Of a DNA stretch of 64,000 nucleotides, positions 46,380-57,845 are shown in pieces. Origin of the DNA: Aspidiotus rigidus. Lineage: Eukaryota; Arthropoda; Insecta; Hemiptera; Diaspididae. The DNA lies in assembly GCA_035079385.1 (NCBI GenBank), contig JAVHKY010000049.1, positions 620,001 through 684,000 of the forward strand. Direction: 5' to 3'. The position numbers and the translations under genes were made by a program. Under the pieces are notes generated by a model. That model had not been told where the DNA came from. It saw only the letters and a list, made by a program, of their open reading frames with translations, and ran no database searches. Each line of letters begins with the position of its first letter. Position 1 is the stretch's first letter.

Positions 46380-47010
46380 GAAGTTGTGAAATTGACCATC
46401 CGGTCAACAAAAGTCAACTCCATTTCAACTTATCGGTATTTGCCACGTCGATGTCGATTTCGAGTCGACTTTTCCAAATTTTTCATCGACCTGGAATCGA
46501 CTGCTCTATTGTGTCGACTTCAAATCGATCTCTGGTAAAATGCATGCTGGTCGACTCCGAATCGATCTCAAAGAGAGTCAACTTATAGTCATCCACTTGA
46601 AGCTACTTCGCTACTCGCAGACAAGATGCGTAAATAGGTAGTCATAATTATACAACGAGGACCATAGAAAATCATAATTATGCTGTCGACGTTGATTTCA
46701 GTCGGTAATAAAATCTGATTCCCTGTATCGCCTCATTTTCGACCTCGATCTTTAAATCCTATCAAATTGTACTTTTGAAATCTACGAAATTTCTACGTCG
46801 ATTGCAAATCTATAATCGAGCTCCAGAAACAAATTTCGATTTCATGTTGACATCAGTCGATAATACCGGGAGTAGATTCAAATTCGTCGTGGACAATGAG
46901 TAAAGGAACGGTTGATTTTGAGTAGGCTTACGGTCATTTTGGTCGCCTAAATCGACTCAAAAGTGACGTCGATTTTGAGTCGACTTTAAGTTAAAATAAC
47001 GATTTGAATC
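46380..47010. repeat. GTCGA-rich degenerate repeat
   Basis: The words GTCGA, TCGACT and AATCGA occur about 35 times in 630 bases with irregular spacing, such as GTCGACTCCGAATCGATCTC and GATTTTGAGTCGACTTTAAG. The region is intronic and not coding. The pattern looks like an eroded short tandem repeat or a cluster of binding sites for one factor. Confidence 0.6.
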
Positions 47011-47447
47011 GACGTAAGATCGATCGTAAATTAGGTTCCGAAAGGAAGGGGGGAGGGGGAGACTCTCGAACTCGGAGGAATTTAGGCGGAAAATTTGAAA
47101 TTGACTCTGACTTTCAACCAATATTATGAGCGAAGGGGGGAGGAAAGTTGGAGAAAATCGGACTTTTCAGCTATACAGTCCCAAGAGGGAACAGAAAAAT
47201 TTTTATCGTCCTGTCGTTCAAGAAGGTAAAAGAAGACTGTTGCTCCGAGAAGGACGGTTGTTCAAACGTCCAAGCCTTTTTGATTTTTTGCAAAGACTTT
47301 GCCTACTCTCTTCGTTAAATGTTATTGATTCTGCTTTCCATCTAGGTTGCCAATTATACCCACGACATATTTCATATTTCGACCGTCCGTCCGTCATATA
47401 CGAATTTTAATTTACATTCATTTTATTCTCATGGTTTTTTATTGCAG

Positions 47448-47646
47448 TTCGATTTCATCAAACGAGAAGGCTATCCGGTGGAGGAACATAATGTAACCAC
47501 ACCCGACGGTTTTAAGCTTGTAATATTTCGCATCCCACATGGACGTAATGCACAAAAGAACGTTACTCGGCCTCCAGTGCTAGTGGTCCACGGTATCTTG
47601 TGCAGCTCCACGGACTGGGTCATCGCGGGTGCTAATAATAGTTTGG
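47448..47646 (+). CDS. Acid lipase (lipase 3-like), exon 2
   Basis: The exon begins after ATTGCAG (acceptor 47446-47447) and ends at TTTGG|GTAAGT (intron from 47647), 199 nt, phase 0 in and phase 1 out. It encodes 66 residues starting FDFIKREGYPVEEHNV. This is the conserved entry of the acid-lipase (abhydrolase-associated lipase) family, in which YP-EEH-V-T-DG opens the mature enzyme. The HG of PPVLVVHGILCSSTDWV forms the oxyanion-hole strand. Such enzymes hydrolyse triglycerides or cholesteryl esters in lysosomes, gut or secretions. The product should carry a signal peptide from an upstream exon; 1a and 1b are both in phase. Confidence 0.9.
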
Positions 47647-48835
47647 GTAAGTATGACAGTTTCATGTACCTATAGAAAAATATCACGCTTAAACAGAGGC
47701 AATGTTGCGTTGTCTGAACCTGAAAATCTGTTGGCCCGACATGAGGCTGGCAACCCAACAGAAAAAGGAAAATTATGAATTTTTCGGCGGTCCATTCTTT
47801 CTCCAGCTGAACTTGATTTCCAGAAAGAAGAGACGTTTCAAATTTCGGTTTAGGAGTGCACTAAATCATAATTAAGGAGACAGAACCTCCAGCATAAATT
47901 TGAAATTTTTGTAATAAATTAGACTGTATGCAGCGATTCATTGAACGATTCACTCTTTAATTTATCCCTTTTGATTTTCAAGAAAGTGACGAAAATACGT
48001 GTCTATTTCTTCGAATAATTCATTCTTACGCCAGTCATTGATTCACACGGTTTAATCGCCCTATTCAAGTTCGAGTTTACAACCGTTTTTGACTGACTCA
48101 ACTCTCATTCATTGATATGACATTCCTATTTATATGTATTTATGTGTACAAGCTGATAAAACTTTCAACGACAATTACCCGGCAGTGGTGGCGAGAATGG
48201 CTACTTGCCAAGTTCCGTTAATCGCTCGGAGGTAATAACTCGCGAAGTTCATCTGCACTCGTTTGCCTTGTCTACTTCGAGAATATCTCAGTTTCCTTGA
48301 CCAAACTAGTTGTATGGTAACTCCTATCTAATTGTTTCATCGAGACATTAAATTTCGGAATGTTATAAAATTATTGAATGCCTACCTTTCAAATTCGGAA
48401 CTATTTTATGATTTACAAAGTCAAGTTTATCAACTTTTTTTTTTTCTTATGGCTTAATTTTCAAAACGTTTTCAAGCTTTCCTTCTCGTTATCGTGTATA
48501 TTATAGCCTTGCGATTATGCGTCTAGCTTATCGACATCGATATTCCTTAAGCGTGCAAATGTATTTAAACGGAGAGAACAAATTGTATAAAAGATAATAT
48601 CGACACGCATTGAATTTTCAAGAACAATAACGTCTAGTCGTCAATATTCAAATTCCAATGCCAAAATTCGAAGTGTATTCTCCAATTTTGTTTTTGATAA
48701 TCAATTCTTATTATGATTGATTTTCGTTTAGCAGTCTTCTCTCTCATCACTTTTACCGTCCCTCAAACTGATTGTGGTTTCGAGGATGACCATGACCTAC
48801 TTCAGGGGATTGGAAACATTTGCCATACTGAAATG
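47647..48835. other. Intron 2, left part
   Basis: AT-rich intronic DNA. Nothing supported apart from the Penelope-like element that follows. Confidence 0.5.
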
Positions 48836-48839
48836 AAAG

Positions 48840-50079
48840 GGGAGGGTATACCTTCACTTACATGCTCCCTCGCCGAATTCTTAGATCTATTTTTAAGTCT
48901 CGTGTTGAGTTCAACCCACCCTACTCAATACAGAACTCTCCTGGCAGTCAGGTTGAAGGATGTAAGTCTTCCTCCTAGTTCGACTTTATTTCCTTACATC
49001 CCCAAGACCGTCGCTATCCAACGTATGGGTGACTGGCTCCCTCATGAGGAATTAGACCTTCTGAATGTCTTTTCGTTCCTTAACTTTTGTTAATTTGATG
49101 AAAAATTTTTCGAGTTTCTCGAGGAAGGGGGATCCCTATTGGTTGTCCCCTGAGCTCCCTTATTTCAGAAGTGTTGATGTACGAATTTGAGTTTCATATC
49201 TTCTCCTCGGGCTGTGTGTTTTTGATTCACATCTACTATTGGCACAAGGAACGGGTACGTGGATGACGTTTTGTGCGTGTAGAACGGTCCTGCAGAACTT
49301 CTTGACGAGTTTCTTACATATCCCAATAGCCAATACCCTTCCATAAAATTTACTTTCCTCAATAAACTTCTTGGACTTGTCCATCTTTGTTTGAGACAGC
49401 GCCCTTGAGTTCTGTATTTATAGGAAAGAAACATTGACCGAGACTGTAATCCACGGGTCGTCTTTCTGTCATGTTGCCCACAAGATTGTTACGTTTAACA
49501 GTTTAATTCACTGACTGACTCACATCCCATTGAGTCAGGCTGCTTCCCGTAAGGAACTCTGTCTAGTGTGAATCAGGTCAACTTGGACATTGACCTTGTG
49601 GTCTGTGAGAAGCTTACTAGAAAATGACTCGACTCTACTTCCTCTGTCCCCCGGGAATCGCACCATGATAGTAGGAAACGGTGGATTAGGCCATCTTTCC
49701 TGGTCAATTTTTCCTTGCAATTGAGTCGCGCCCTCTACCCTTTTGGATCCCGGGTGGCCTTTTACAACCCTGCCGCAGTTAAAAGTCTATTTGTTGAATT
49801 AAAAGACCCCATTCCGATGGCCGGGAAGAGTAGCGTATAACGCGGAGGCTGTAATGATTGCCTTAGAATCTATATAGGGATGCCTGGCCGCCAACTCTTA
49901 ATTAGAGTGGCCGAACATAAGAGGGCGTGGGAAAAAGGCAATATAGGACAGTCAGCCTTCGCCGATCATTCAATCTTAAGTGGAAATAGGCTTAAAGAGG
50001 GGTCAGAAGTCCACCTCCATTAGAAGAATTCAAACTTCAAACATGTAGTAAAGACGTTTTCCTATTAAACAGGTTACGT
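48840..50079 (+). pseudogene. Penelope-like element relic, main part
   Basis: The plus strand holds a broken reverse transcriptase and GIY-YIG endonuclease in the right order. There is FPYIPKTVAIQRMGDWL (RT palm), then GNGYVDDVLCV (catalytic motif near 49250), and VNLDIDLVVCEKLTRK. Next come LQLSRALYPFGSRVAFYNP, LFVELKDPIP, and an endonuclease with IYIGMPGRQLLIRVAEHKRAW and SAFADHSI. It is the same family as the copies at 14.3 and 61.2 kb. It stops abruptly at 50079 and resumes at 54043, where another insertion ends. Confidence 0.8.
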
Positions 50080-50179
50080 AAAAAAAGTTCCCGGACGATT
50101 ATTTGTATGCGTTAATTGGCAACACTGGCAAGGAAGCCTAATTGAATCTTGGTTTGTCGTACTATCGACCATCAATATT
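50080..50179 (+). repeat. Inverted fragment of the neighbouring LINE
   Basis: It is about 90 percent identical, in reverse complement, to 53930-54022, the 5' part of the minus-strand LINE. Both encode RLFVC-NWQHWQG followed by VVLSTINI. It shows an inverted duplication or a second, opposite insertion next to the LINE. Confidence 0.8.
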
Positions 50180-50864
50180 CAAAATTTCACGTTGATTCAT
50201 GGCATAGTTTGTCATAAATTAATTTTTGGAGGAATGTCCTTGAGGGTCCGTGCCGATTCTGTCTTGATACCTTCTGTAGGCCCTAAATGCTCCCATCCCA
50301 TGGCATCTCCTAGTCAGTCAGTTAGGAAGAAGTCCCTACAAGTCAAATCAGGCGAATACAAGGAGTGGTCAAGCGCTGGTGTTTGATTTTGGGCAAAAAA
50401 ACCTTTGTTGTACACGTCAAAAAACCTTTATGTTTAAACTCATGCATCAAAAATCACAATTACTTAGTCAAACGCTTTTGTGACTGCCGCTGATACTACT
50501 AGCATCTTCTCTCGATGATTTCCGGCGAGTTTCCACTTCATGTTGTTGACGACAGATAGCGCGCACGCATAAACCGGTTTACCAGCATATTATGCAACAG
50601 CTGTTACCGACTCTTGTCCCACCCTGAAACGACTGAACACGTTGTACAACGCTGCACGCTTCTTGGTGGACTCTCGAAACATAGAATTATTTTTTAATTT
50701 GGAATTTCCTTTTTCTGGTTTTACAAGGAATTTGATGACAATTTATTGTTCAACCTCTTTTTTATGCAAAAAAATTGGCCTGAAATCGGCACGGACCCTC
50801 AAGGACATTCCTCCCAAAAAATTAATGTATGATAAACTATGCCATGAATCAACGTAAAATTTTG
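50180..50864. mobile_element. 685-bp non-autonomous DNA transposon
   Basis: Terminal inverted repeats of about 80 bp. The left starts CAAAATTTCACGTTGATTCA and continues with TGGCATAGTTT and GAATGTCCTTGAGGGTCCG. The right end is the complement. There is no coding frame beyond short ones. No clear target duplication, because the right flank is the poly(A)/T of the LINE. It separates the LINE from its inverted fragment. Confidence 0.8.
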
Positions 50865-50866
50865 AA

Positions 50867-53800
50867 TTTTTTTTTTTTTTTTTTTTTAAATAAACCGTTT
50901 ATTAGAAAAAAAAAAAAAATAGAAAGAAACAAAAAAAAAGAAAAAAAAAAGGGGAAAAAAATACATGAAGAAAATACGGTTCATGAATAGGGCTTCGACC
51001 GAAGAGTCATTTTGCCCGATGATGTAACATAATTGTGAGGTAGAAGACAGGGAGAAGCAAGTGGATTGGGTAGGAGAGAGAGAGAATTTATGAATGAGTA
51101 AAGAGCAGGAAAGACAGAGAGGTTGGTGATATGGAGGCAATTGAGTGCAGTGAAAGGGCGTTGAATATTAGAGTTGATAAGTGAAGAGTGGAGTGTTTTT
51201 TGTTGAGTGGTAAGATGTGAACATTGAAAAAGAATATGGTTTAAGTCGGCCGCCTTCTTGTCTTGCAGATGAAAAGGACAATCAAGAGATATGTTTGGTA
51301 AAAATTTTGCTAAATTGTACGGGAGCCTGTTGTGATTGAATCGAAGTCTGCAAATTGAGACAGTGAATTTTCGATTGACGTAGTTTGACAATATGTACCA
51401 GGGGTGAGTGGGAATTGAGTTTTCTAGATGGAAGTATTGGGATGAGAGGGAAATGTATTCCAATTAGTGTCTTTGACATTTTTCTTCGTTTTCTTCTCGG
51501 GCTATGCCTAAGAGGAAATTTGCACTAATGGATGAGTATTTAGCGGCAGACTGCGAGGAGCAAGCCGCTTTAGCTGCCGAATCAACTCGTTCATTGCCCT
51601 CAATTCCCTTGTGGCTGGGGATCCACATAAAAGAAGTGCTGATGTTCTTAGAGTGAAGTAGATGTTGGAGGAGGAAGCGAGTGTTAATGATAGTGGGGCT
51701 GATATTGTGACTGTCGGGTGATTCTATGAGTGCATGTAGGGCCGAGAGAGAATCTGAAGCGATAAGGATTTGGTTATGCGGAGAAGAAGAAGGATTAGAT
51801 TGAGATACGAAGTTAAGAGCCATGAAAATAGCAGCAACTTCGCAGTCATAAGACGAGGATCCGGGGCAAATTTGGAAGTTCCTTACAACTCCCGAAAAGA
51901 AGTCGTAGAAGGCCACACCGCAACCGGAAATCATCTTTGAGCCATCGGTGTATATGATACGGTAATCACGGAATTGAGTTTCAATTAGTTCGGCAAATTG
52001 TAGCGGTATGGCAACCTCGTGTTTCCGTGTCAAAATTTCTAACGGCCAACGATGAAAAATTTCGAAATAGGTGAGGTATTGGTAAGGATAGCCATCTATC
52101 GATGGGAGCGAGTGTAGGAGTTTGGAATATTTTTTTATAATGCGAGATAACAAAGGTTTTTTGGAGGGGATGAAGCGCCTATTACGAGAAATATTCGAAA
52201 AGGAGAGAATGAGCTTTCTATTTGTCCAGGAGGCCAAGCGAGTACAATATTTTTGTGTAAGATATATTCTACGGAGTTGTAAGGGAGGAATTTTTGCTTC
52301 AGCTTCCATAGCAACAATTGGTGTCGTTTTTATGGCTCCTTAAATGTAGCGAAGGGCCTGATTTTGAAGTACGTCGAGTTTTTTCAGACGAGAGGCGGCA
52401 GCGGAACCGAAGAGGAAGGCCCCGTATTCCATTTTACTACGAATAATGGCTTTGTATAGCATCGACAGGATGATGGAATCACCACCCCATTCGGTGCTAG
52501 ACAAGTCTTGAAGGATGTACATGGCCTGAGAGCATTTGGTACGAAGGAAGGAAATATGAATGTTCCATGTAAGACGACTGTCCAGGTTGATTCCTAAGTA
52601 CTTGAAGAAGGAAAAATTTGGGATTTGTTCGCCCTTGAGGAAGATACACGCATCTGCAAGGTTGTAGGCTCTTAAGGAAAACAGAACAGAAACACATTTT
52701 GGAATGGATAAACTCAGGAGTATAGTTGATCTAGTTTGTTTTGGAGGACGGATAAGGTGTTAGTGACGTATAGAGTGGTGGTAACAACTTGAGAATGAGC
52801 GTGGTAGATAACCAGGTCATCAGCAAGGAAAGTATGGTAGCTGGTGAACGTATGTTTAAAACAGTGAGGATATATAGATCAAATAAGATAGGGCTCAGGG
52901 ACGGGCCTTGGGGAAGACCTAAGTAATTTATCCTGGTTATTGAAGGATAGTTAGCGTGAGTGAATGTAAATGTTTGAGGAGACATCAATTTGAGAATGAA
53001 AGAAGAGAAATGAGGGGGAATATTCAGATTTTATATAGTTTGACACAAAATTGGTAAGCTGACACTGGGAAAAGTGGAGTGGATGTCTATGAAAAGGGCG
53101 TTCAGGTGTTGCTTGTCTATAAAAGCCTGATATATGTCACTGACGAGGGAGGTGACACAGTCGATAGCACTGCGTTTATTTCGAAAGCCGTAGCAGTTGT
53201 GGGGAATAATACCTTTTTGTTCCGACCAGTGTCTGAGTCGGGCATTTGGCATAGATTCAACAAGTTTTCGGATGCATGAGGATAGGGCAGTAGGACGCAG
53301 CTTTGAATCTTTTTTCGGGATAGGGATAATCTGGAAATGAGTCTATGCAGAAGGGATAACGTTGTTTCGCCACAGACGGTTGATAATTACTAGAAGAGAC
53401 TTTAGGCTAGGTTCGGGTATTGACTGAAGGCAGCTGTAAGAGATTTCGTCAAGGCCAGGGGCTGTAGATTTCCTTGAACAAGGAATTGAGTAGAATTCTT
53501 CCCAAGTGAATTGACTGTCTAATAGGTTATTTTGAGGAGGAGGGGATTGTAAATATTGAATATTAACCTCTGAGAAATTTGGAGCCCTTGGTGGGACGAC
53601 AGTGTCAGCAAAGGAAAGTAAGTCATCCTGAGAGATTTTGTGTTTAAAAGGATTGCGACCGGATCTAAATGCTTTGGAGCACCGCCATATTGTGCCGAGT
53701 TTGAAGTCTCTGTTAAATGACGAACTGAATTTTCTGAACGATTCCCTTTTTATACGTTTTAGTTCCCTTCTAACTGTAGCGTTATGATGTTGGTAAGAAA

Positions 53801-54042
53801 GATAGTCCTCGGGAGTGAGAGAGAGTTTCCACTTTCTGAAAGCCTTTTTGCGTTCATTAATAAGTTGCGTGCATTTGGGGGTCCACCAAACTGGGGAAGA
53901 CTTGCGAACGGATGAAGTGTTTTGTGACTGTGGACGAATATTGATGGTCGATAGTACAACAAAACAAGATTCAAATAGGTTTCCTTGCCAGTGTTGCCAA
54001 TTGGCGCATACAAATAATCGTTGGGGAACTTTTCTGACGGAC
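50867..54042 (-). mobile_element. RNase H-bearing LINE, about 3.2 kb, minus strand
   Basis: Reading leftwards from 54042 the order is: a linker before the polymerase (SSPVWWTPKC, LINERKKAFRKWK), the finger region with STAPGLDEISYSCL, then KKDSKLRPTALSSCIRKLVES. GLPQGPSLSPILFDLY follows, then a LADDLVIYH-type catalytic motif (near 52820) and a thumb. RNase H has all four acidic positions visible (YTDGSK, CEVAAIF, ASDSLSAL, NERVDSAAK). Last come a Cys-His tail with DCPFH and NHILFQC, AATAAA and a poly(A) (T-run 50868-50887). Several frameshifts and stops break it, but RNase H is one open frame of 281 codons (51464-52309). It is an I-group LINE of a different family from the 35.5 kb copy, inserted into the Penelope-like element. 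Confidence 0.85.
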
Positions 54043-54115
54043 CTCGTACATTCCTGATGAGGGATTGATTGAATTAGTCTACGAGAATGTTTCATATTTT
54101 GATGGCTCGCTGGTA
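54043..54115 (+). pseudogene. Penelope-like element relic, 3' remainder
   Basis: Immediately after the LINE 5' end the plus strand reads IPDEGLIELVYEN, the C-terminus of the Penelope-like endonuclease (the 61 kb copy has CIPDEGLIELVYEYD). It continues exactly where the fragment ending at 50079 broke off (in the FLLNRLR-type stretch), proving that the 50080-54042 block was inserted into it. ACGTA and TCGTA at the two joints may be a trace of target duplication. Confidence 0.8.
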
Positions 54116-54119
54116 GATT

Positions 54120-55212
54120 TTATGTGAGGGGGAAGACTACGGAAAATTTCGACCATTAGCTGTTTAGAGAAGAAGGGGCGGAGCTCTGACCTATTTTGAC
54201 CTGTGAACTAATTTATGACTATGAGGAAAAACTCGAAAATAATACTCACCATTCGGCTTTATACAAAGGTGAGAGGGAGTGGACAGTGATCTTAAGATGA
54301 GTCGGATCCCCTCAAGATTAATCTTAATTCTAACCCGCTTCAGATAAGTCTCAACTTAAATCCATCCGAGATAAATCGTAACTCGTATCCGTACCAGAGA
54401 TAAGTCTTTACTTAAATACCCTCAGTCAATTTCTTTTGTTCTCATTTCTCAGTTCCTGAAAAGAACATTACCAGGCTCCCTCAATTCTCAAGAACTCGAA
54501 CGTATCAGACCTCAAAATTACATGCCGGTCCTTCTTTGTTTTGCCCCGATTTTGGTCGCTGAATCATTAATGTCCCAATTGTCGATTCGTGTACAAAAAC
54601 GAGTACATAAAAGTTAGTCTTCGTAAATATTTTAAATATTCCACGAGTCGTGACAGTGAATTCTTCTGTCGCCAAGTCGAAAGTTGCAAATGTCGCCGTG
54701 CGGGTTAGAAAACAAAAAACGTTGTAGTATTATTTACTTTTAAAGTGATTAAAACTTGAACATTCAATCGTTGAAAAAAATGTCAAGGTCAATCGTTTAG
54801 CCGAGGTCCGAAGAGCACGATTCTCTCTTGAGGTAAACAAAGTCTGTCAGATAAATCTTTCACATTGTATACGAGAATATGCTTTCTCAACCTTTGGAAA
54901 ATTGCGTCACGAATTAGTTAGCATTGTTCGAATACATTCATTCATCTGGACTACTCGAGCGAGTCTTTTAAGTTCACGTACGAACAAGCACAACGTAATG
55001 CTATACTTATTATCGTCTTAGTCATCGTGAGTCGGCCAAAATGGCATTAATCGGACAGATTTTTCGAAAAATTAATTTTCGTCGAGGATCATACGCGTAC
55101 ATTATCCAAAGGTAAACAGAATAATAATCGTCCAGCGAAAGATGAAAAGGGTCAATACCGTTTTAAAGTCGTTTTCCTCGACGTTTCCTTTATTCGCAGT
55201 TTTATGTTACAG
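54120..55212. other. Intron 2, right part
   Basis: AT-rich intronic sequence. Near 54290-54420 the words GATAAGTCTTAACTTAAA-like recur three times (ATAAGTCTCAACTTAAAT, ATAAGTCTTTACTTAAAT), a small degenerate repeat. Confidence 0.4.
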
Positions 55213-55333
55213 GTTTTATACTGGCCGACGGCGGTTACGATGTTTGGTTGGCCAACGTTCGCGGTAATACTTACTCCAGAGAAAATGTCAAGTACGACGA
55301 AAATAAGAATAAGAAACAATATTGGGATTTCTG
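55213..55333 (+). CDS. Acid lipase, exon 3
   Basis: Acceptor TTACAG at 55207-55212, donor TTTCTG|GTAGGT (intron from 55334). 121 nt, phase 1 in, phase 2 out. With the split codon it encodes [19 protein letters not shown] and then TYSRENV with a lysine-rich turn and YWDF. The GYDVWL-N-RGN-YS block is diagnostic of the acid-lipase family. The Lys/Asn-rich loop (KYDENKNKK) is a little longer in charge content than usual. Confidence 0.92.
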
Positions 55334-55407
55334 GTAGGTTTTCGGAAATTTCAATTTTCTGAAAAATAAAGCAATGTAATATTGAAGTAATATAATTGTA
55401 TTTACAG

Positions 55408-55654
55408 TTGGCACGAAATGGGAATCTACGACATGCCCACGACTATAGACTATATATTGGCGCAAACGGGTCACTCTCAATTGCATTACGTGGCTCATTC
55501 GATGGGCACGACTATATTCTACGTAATGTGCTCGGAACGACCGCAATATAACAAGAAAATCAAAACGATGATCAGCTACGCGCCCATAGCTTATATGAAT
55601 CACGTTAGAAGTCGATTTTTCAGATTCTTGACAACCATTTCCGATCCGTTAGCG
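55408..55654 (+). CDS. Acid lipase, exon 4 (nucleophile exon)
   Basis: Acceptor TTTACAG at 55401-55407, donor TTAGCG|GTAAGG (intron from 55655). 247 nt, phase 2 in, phase 0 out. It encodes WHEMGIYDMPTTIDYIL, then the nucleophile elbow YVAHSMGTT with the catalytic serine codon at 55499-55501, then CSERPQYNKKIK and SYAPIAYMNH. The first Gly of the usual G-H-S-x-G is Ala (AHSMG) and the Gln after Ser is Met. Ala at this place occurs in some other lipase families, so activity is not ruled out. The 74-bp intron before it is the only short one in the gene. Confidence 0.93.
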
Positions 55655-57845
55655 GTAAGGAGTGCTGTTATTTGTTACTAGTACACCAGTGATAAAATAA
55701 GCTCTGGAGGCATCCGCAACTCAGGGAGAGAGTCAAGGTTAACTTCGAGTTAGAGGCTTTGAAGTGCTGCTGAAAGAGCAAGCAATCATCTAGAATCGAA
55801 GCGCTGATTTAAGGGTGTGAGAGGGAGGGAAAGACATATTATTTCACTGTCCTCAAAATTTATCTTTTCGCTTTACTTGAAAAATATGGTTAAACCGTAT
55901 TTTGTTAGTTTTTTTTAAAGAAGTATTCCTCTCATCCCTCCTTTGTAAATCGACATCAGTGGACTCATAGAAGAAGACCTTCAATTATGATAAATTGAAA
56001 TCATTCCAACAGAAGGTTTTAACGACGTCGAGATTTCCACGACCAAAAATTGCCCATACTAAACGGTAAATCTTGTCTGAAACTATTTTCAGTCTAACCT
56101 TTTCTAAGTCTACCACTCTTTTTTTGACCTCATCATCAATTCGACGACTTCTAATATAACTCTTGAAACTATATCTGATTATCTCTTCAGTTACTGATTT
56201 TTCTACAGTATTCCGGAATGATTTTATAATGAAAAAATATTCTAAGCCTCTGACCCACTTTTTTTTGTCTTACCTCCATCTACCATTATTCACCATACAA
56301 ATTTCAATCCCCATAAATATTTAGTTTCATTCAATGACCAAAATTTCTTTAAGAAAGTCTGATTCTTATTTCTTCGACGTCATCATTACAGTGCGAGAAA
56401 TCGTACAACGTCATTCTTGCTGTCACCTCCCTTTACCTCTTTTATTAAAATATTGATTTCACCTTTTTAAGAAGTTTTTCACTATGCCCTATCATGAAAA
56501 TATGTTTGGTTTCTCTGAATCTCAATAATACCTGCCTGTGCTACTTCAGAAAATTATTTCAGGTCTCACCCAGCTTAGGCATTTTCCTCTTCCCAGAATG
56601 AGGTTTACTGCTGATCAGTTAATTACCATATCCTAATATTTGGCTTTCTTTAGCGTAATCATCCAGGGTTTCAAGTCTCAGAAGCTTGGCTTCCAACGCT
56701 TTCACGAAAATTCTATTATTTCGACTTCCTCCTTGTTATCTGGAACTAGTTAAATGTACGAAGACACCTATAAGAGGTCCATGTCTTGGCATACCCCTTG
56801 CATCCACCCGCATTTTGAATTTGGAACCCAAAACCTGTCTCAATCTTTTGTACTTCGTTAATATACTCGGTTGTACAACCATTAGTTTCATTTGTACGAG
56901 CCCCCTTCCCTTAAACCCTTTGGGCACCCTCCACATTGAATTCCGAACCAAAAACTATATCGGTAGTTTGTGCCTCGTTAGCACCCAATAGTACCACTAT
57001 TAAATTAGTTTGTTCCATTCTTCTTTCCTGACAAGCCCTGGAAAGGTGTGGTGAAATACTACAACCCCAATTTCAATTTTTGGTCCAAAAACGGGCTGAA
57101 TCGTTTGGATTACGTTTGTGCTGGATTGTGCCGCCAAGTTTTTCGTTTGTGTTGGTCTCCATTCCCTCCAACCGTTTGAGAGGGGCTATAGACACGCAGG
57201 ACCTAATTTGAACATTTGGTGGATTTTTGGAATACAAATGGATGGGATTGATTGTGATGTTCGTTCCAGTACTCCTTGCGTTCCAACTATCGTCTTCTGT
57301 TGTAAGTCCATGGTATGAGGTTAGCTACAGGCCCGTGTCTGGTGAAAGTGGGCTATCCTTGTTATGTACGTCAAGTGTATAGCTCGTCTCCTGCAGTGCA
57401 CTCACTTGAAGAAATCAGCACCAGTCCCCTTCAAGATCGGAGAGGGCAGAGTCCAAATATTCTAGTTACGATGTACGAAAAAAAAAACGAATTTTCCAAG
57501 AGTTTCCTTTCCCTTTGTAAACTCTCGGCGAGAAATCAACTCTTGCCCTGATCGAAATCAGAGAGGGCAAGATTTCAAACCTGAAATTTACGAAATCAGT
57601 TTTGTCTTCGTCAATATCAATTCTCCTAGTGCTAGGCGAGGAATTAATGGGGTTTCCCAACGTCTCGCTTGACTCGCATTCATCGCCTAGAACGACGATA
57701 ATTCCCCCCCCCTGGTTTGAGCTGAGTGGAAAACTGACTTCTTGTCATGATTTTACAACGGAAGAGGAACGTTTGTAAATTCACATTGTATCCTGTAGTA
57801 AAACGAGAATTCTTTTGCATTTACCGCTTCACTGAGGCACAGACT
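55655..57845. repeat. Intron 4, left part with a degenerate 120-bp repeat
   Basis: Mostly unique AT-rich DNA. At about 56800-57200 a unit recurs three to four times around TTTGAATTTGGAACCCAAAA, TTGAATTCCGAACCAAAAAC and TTCAATTTTTGGTCCAAAAA, each followed about 20 bases on by a TTTGT-C-TCGTTA-type word. This indicates an eroded tandem repeat. No exon is seen. Confidence 0.45.

Noticed and set aside
47126..47410. Basic 94-codon frame just upstream of lipase exon 2
   Set aside because: No leader peptide, no donor, and no resemblance to the region that precedes FDFIKREG in lipases.
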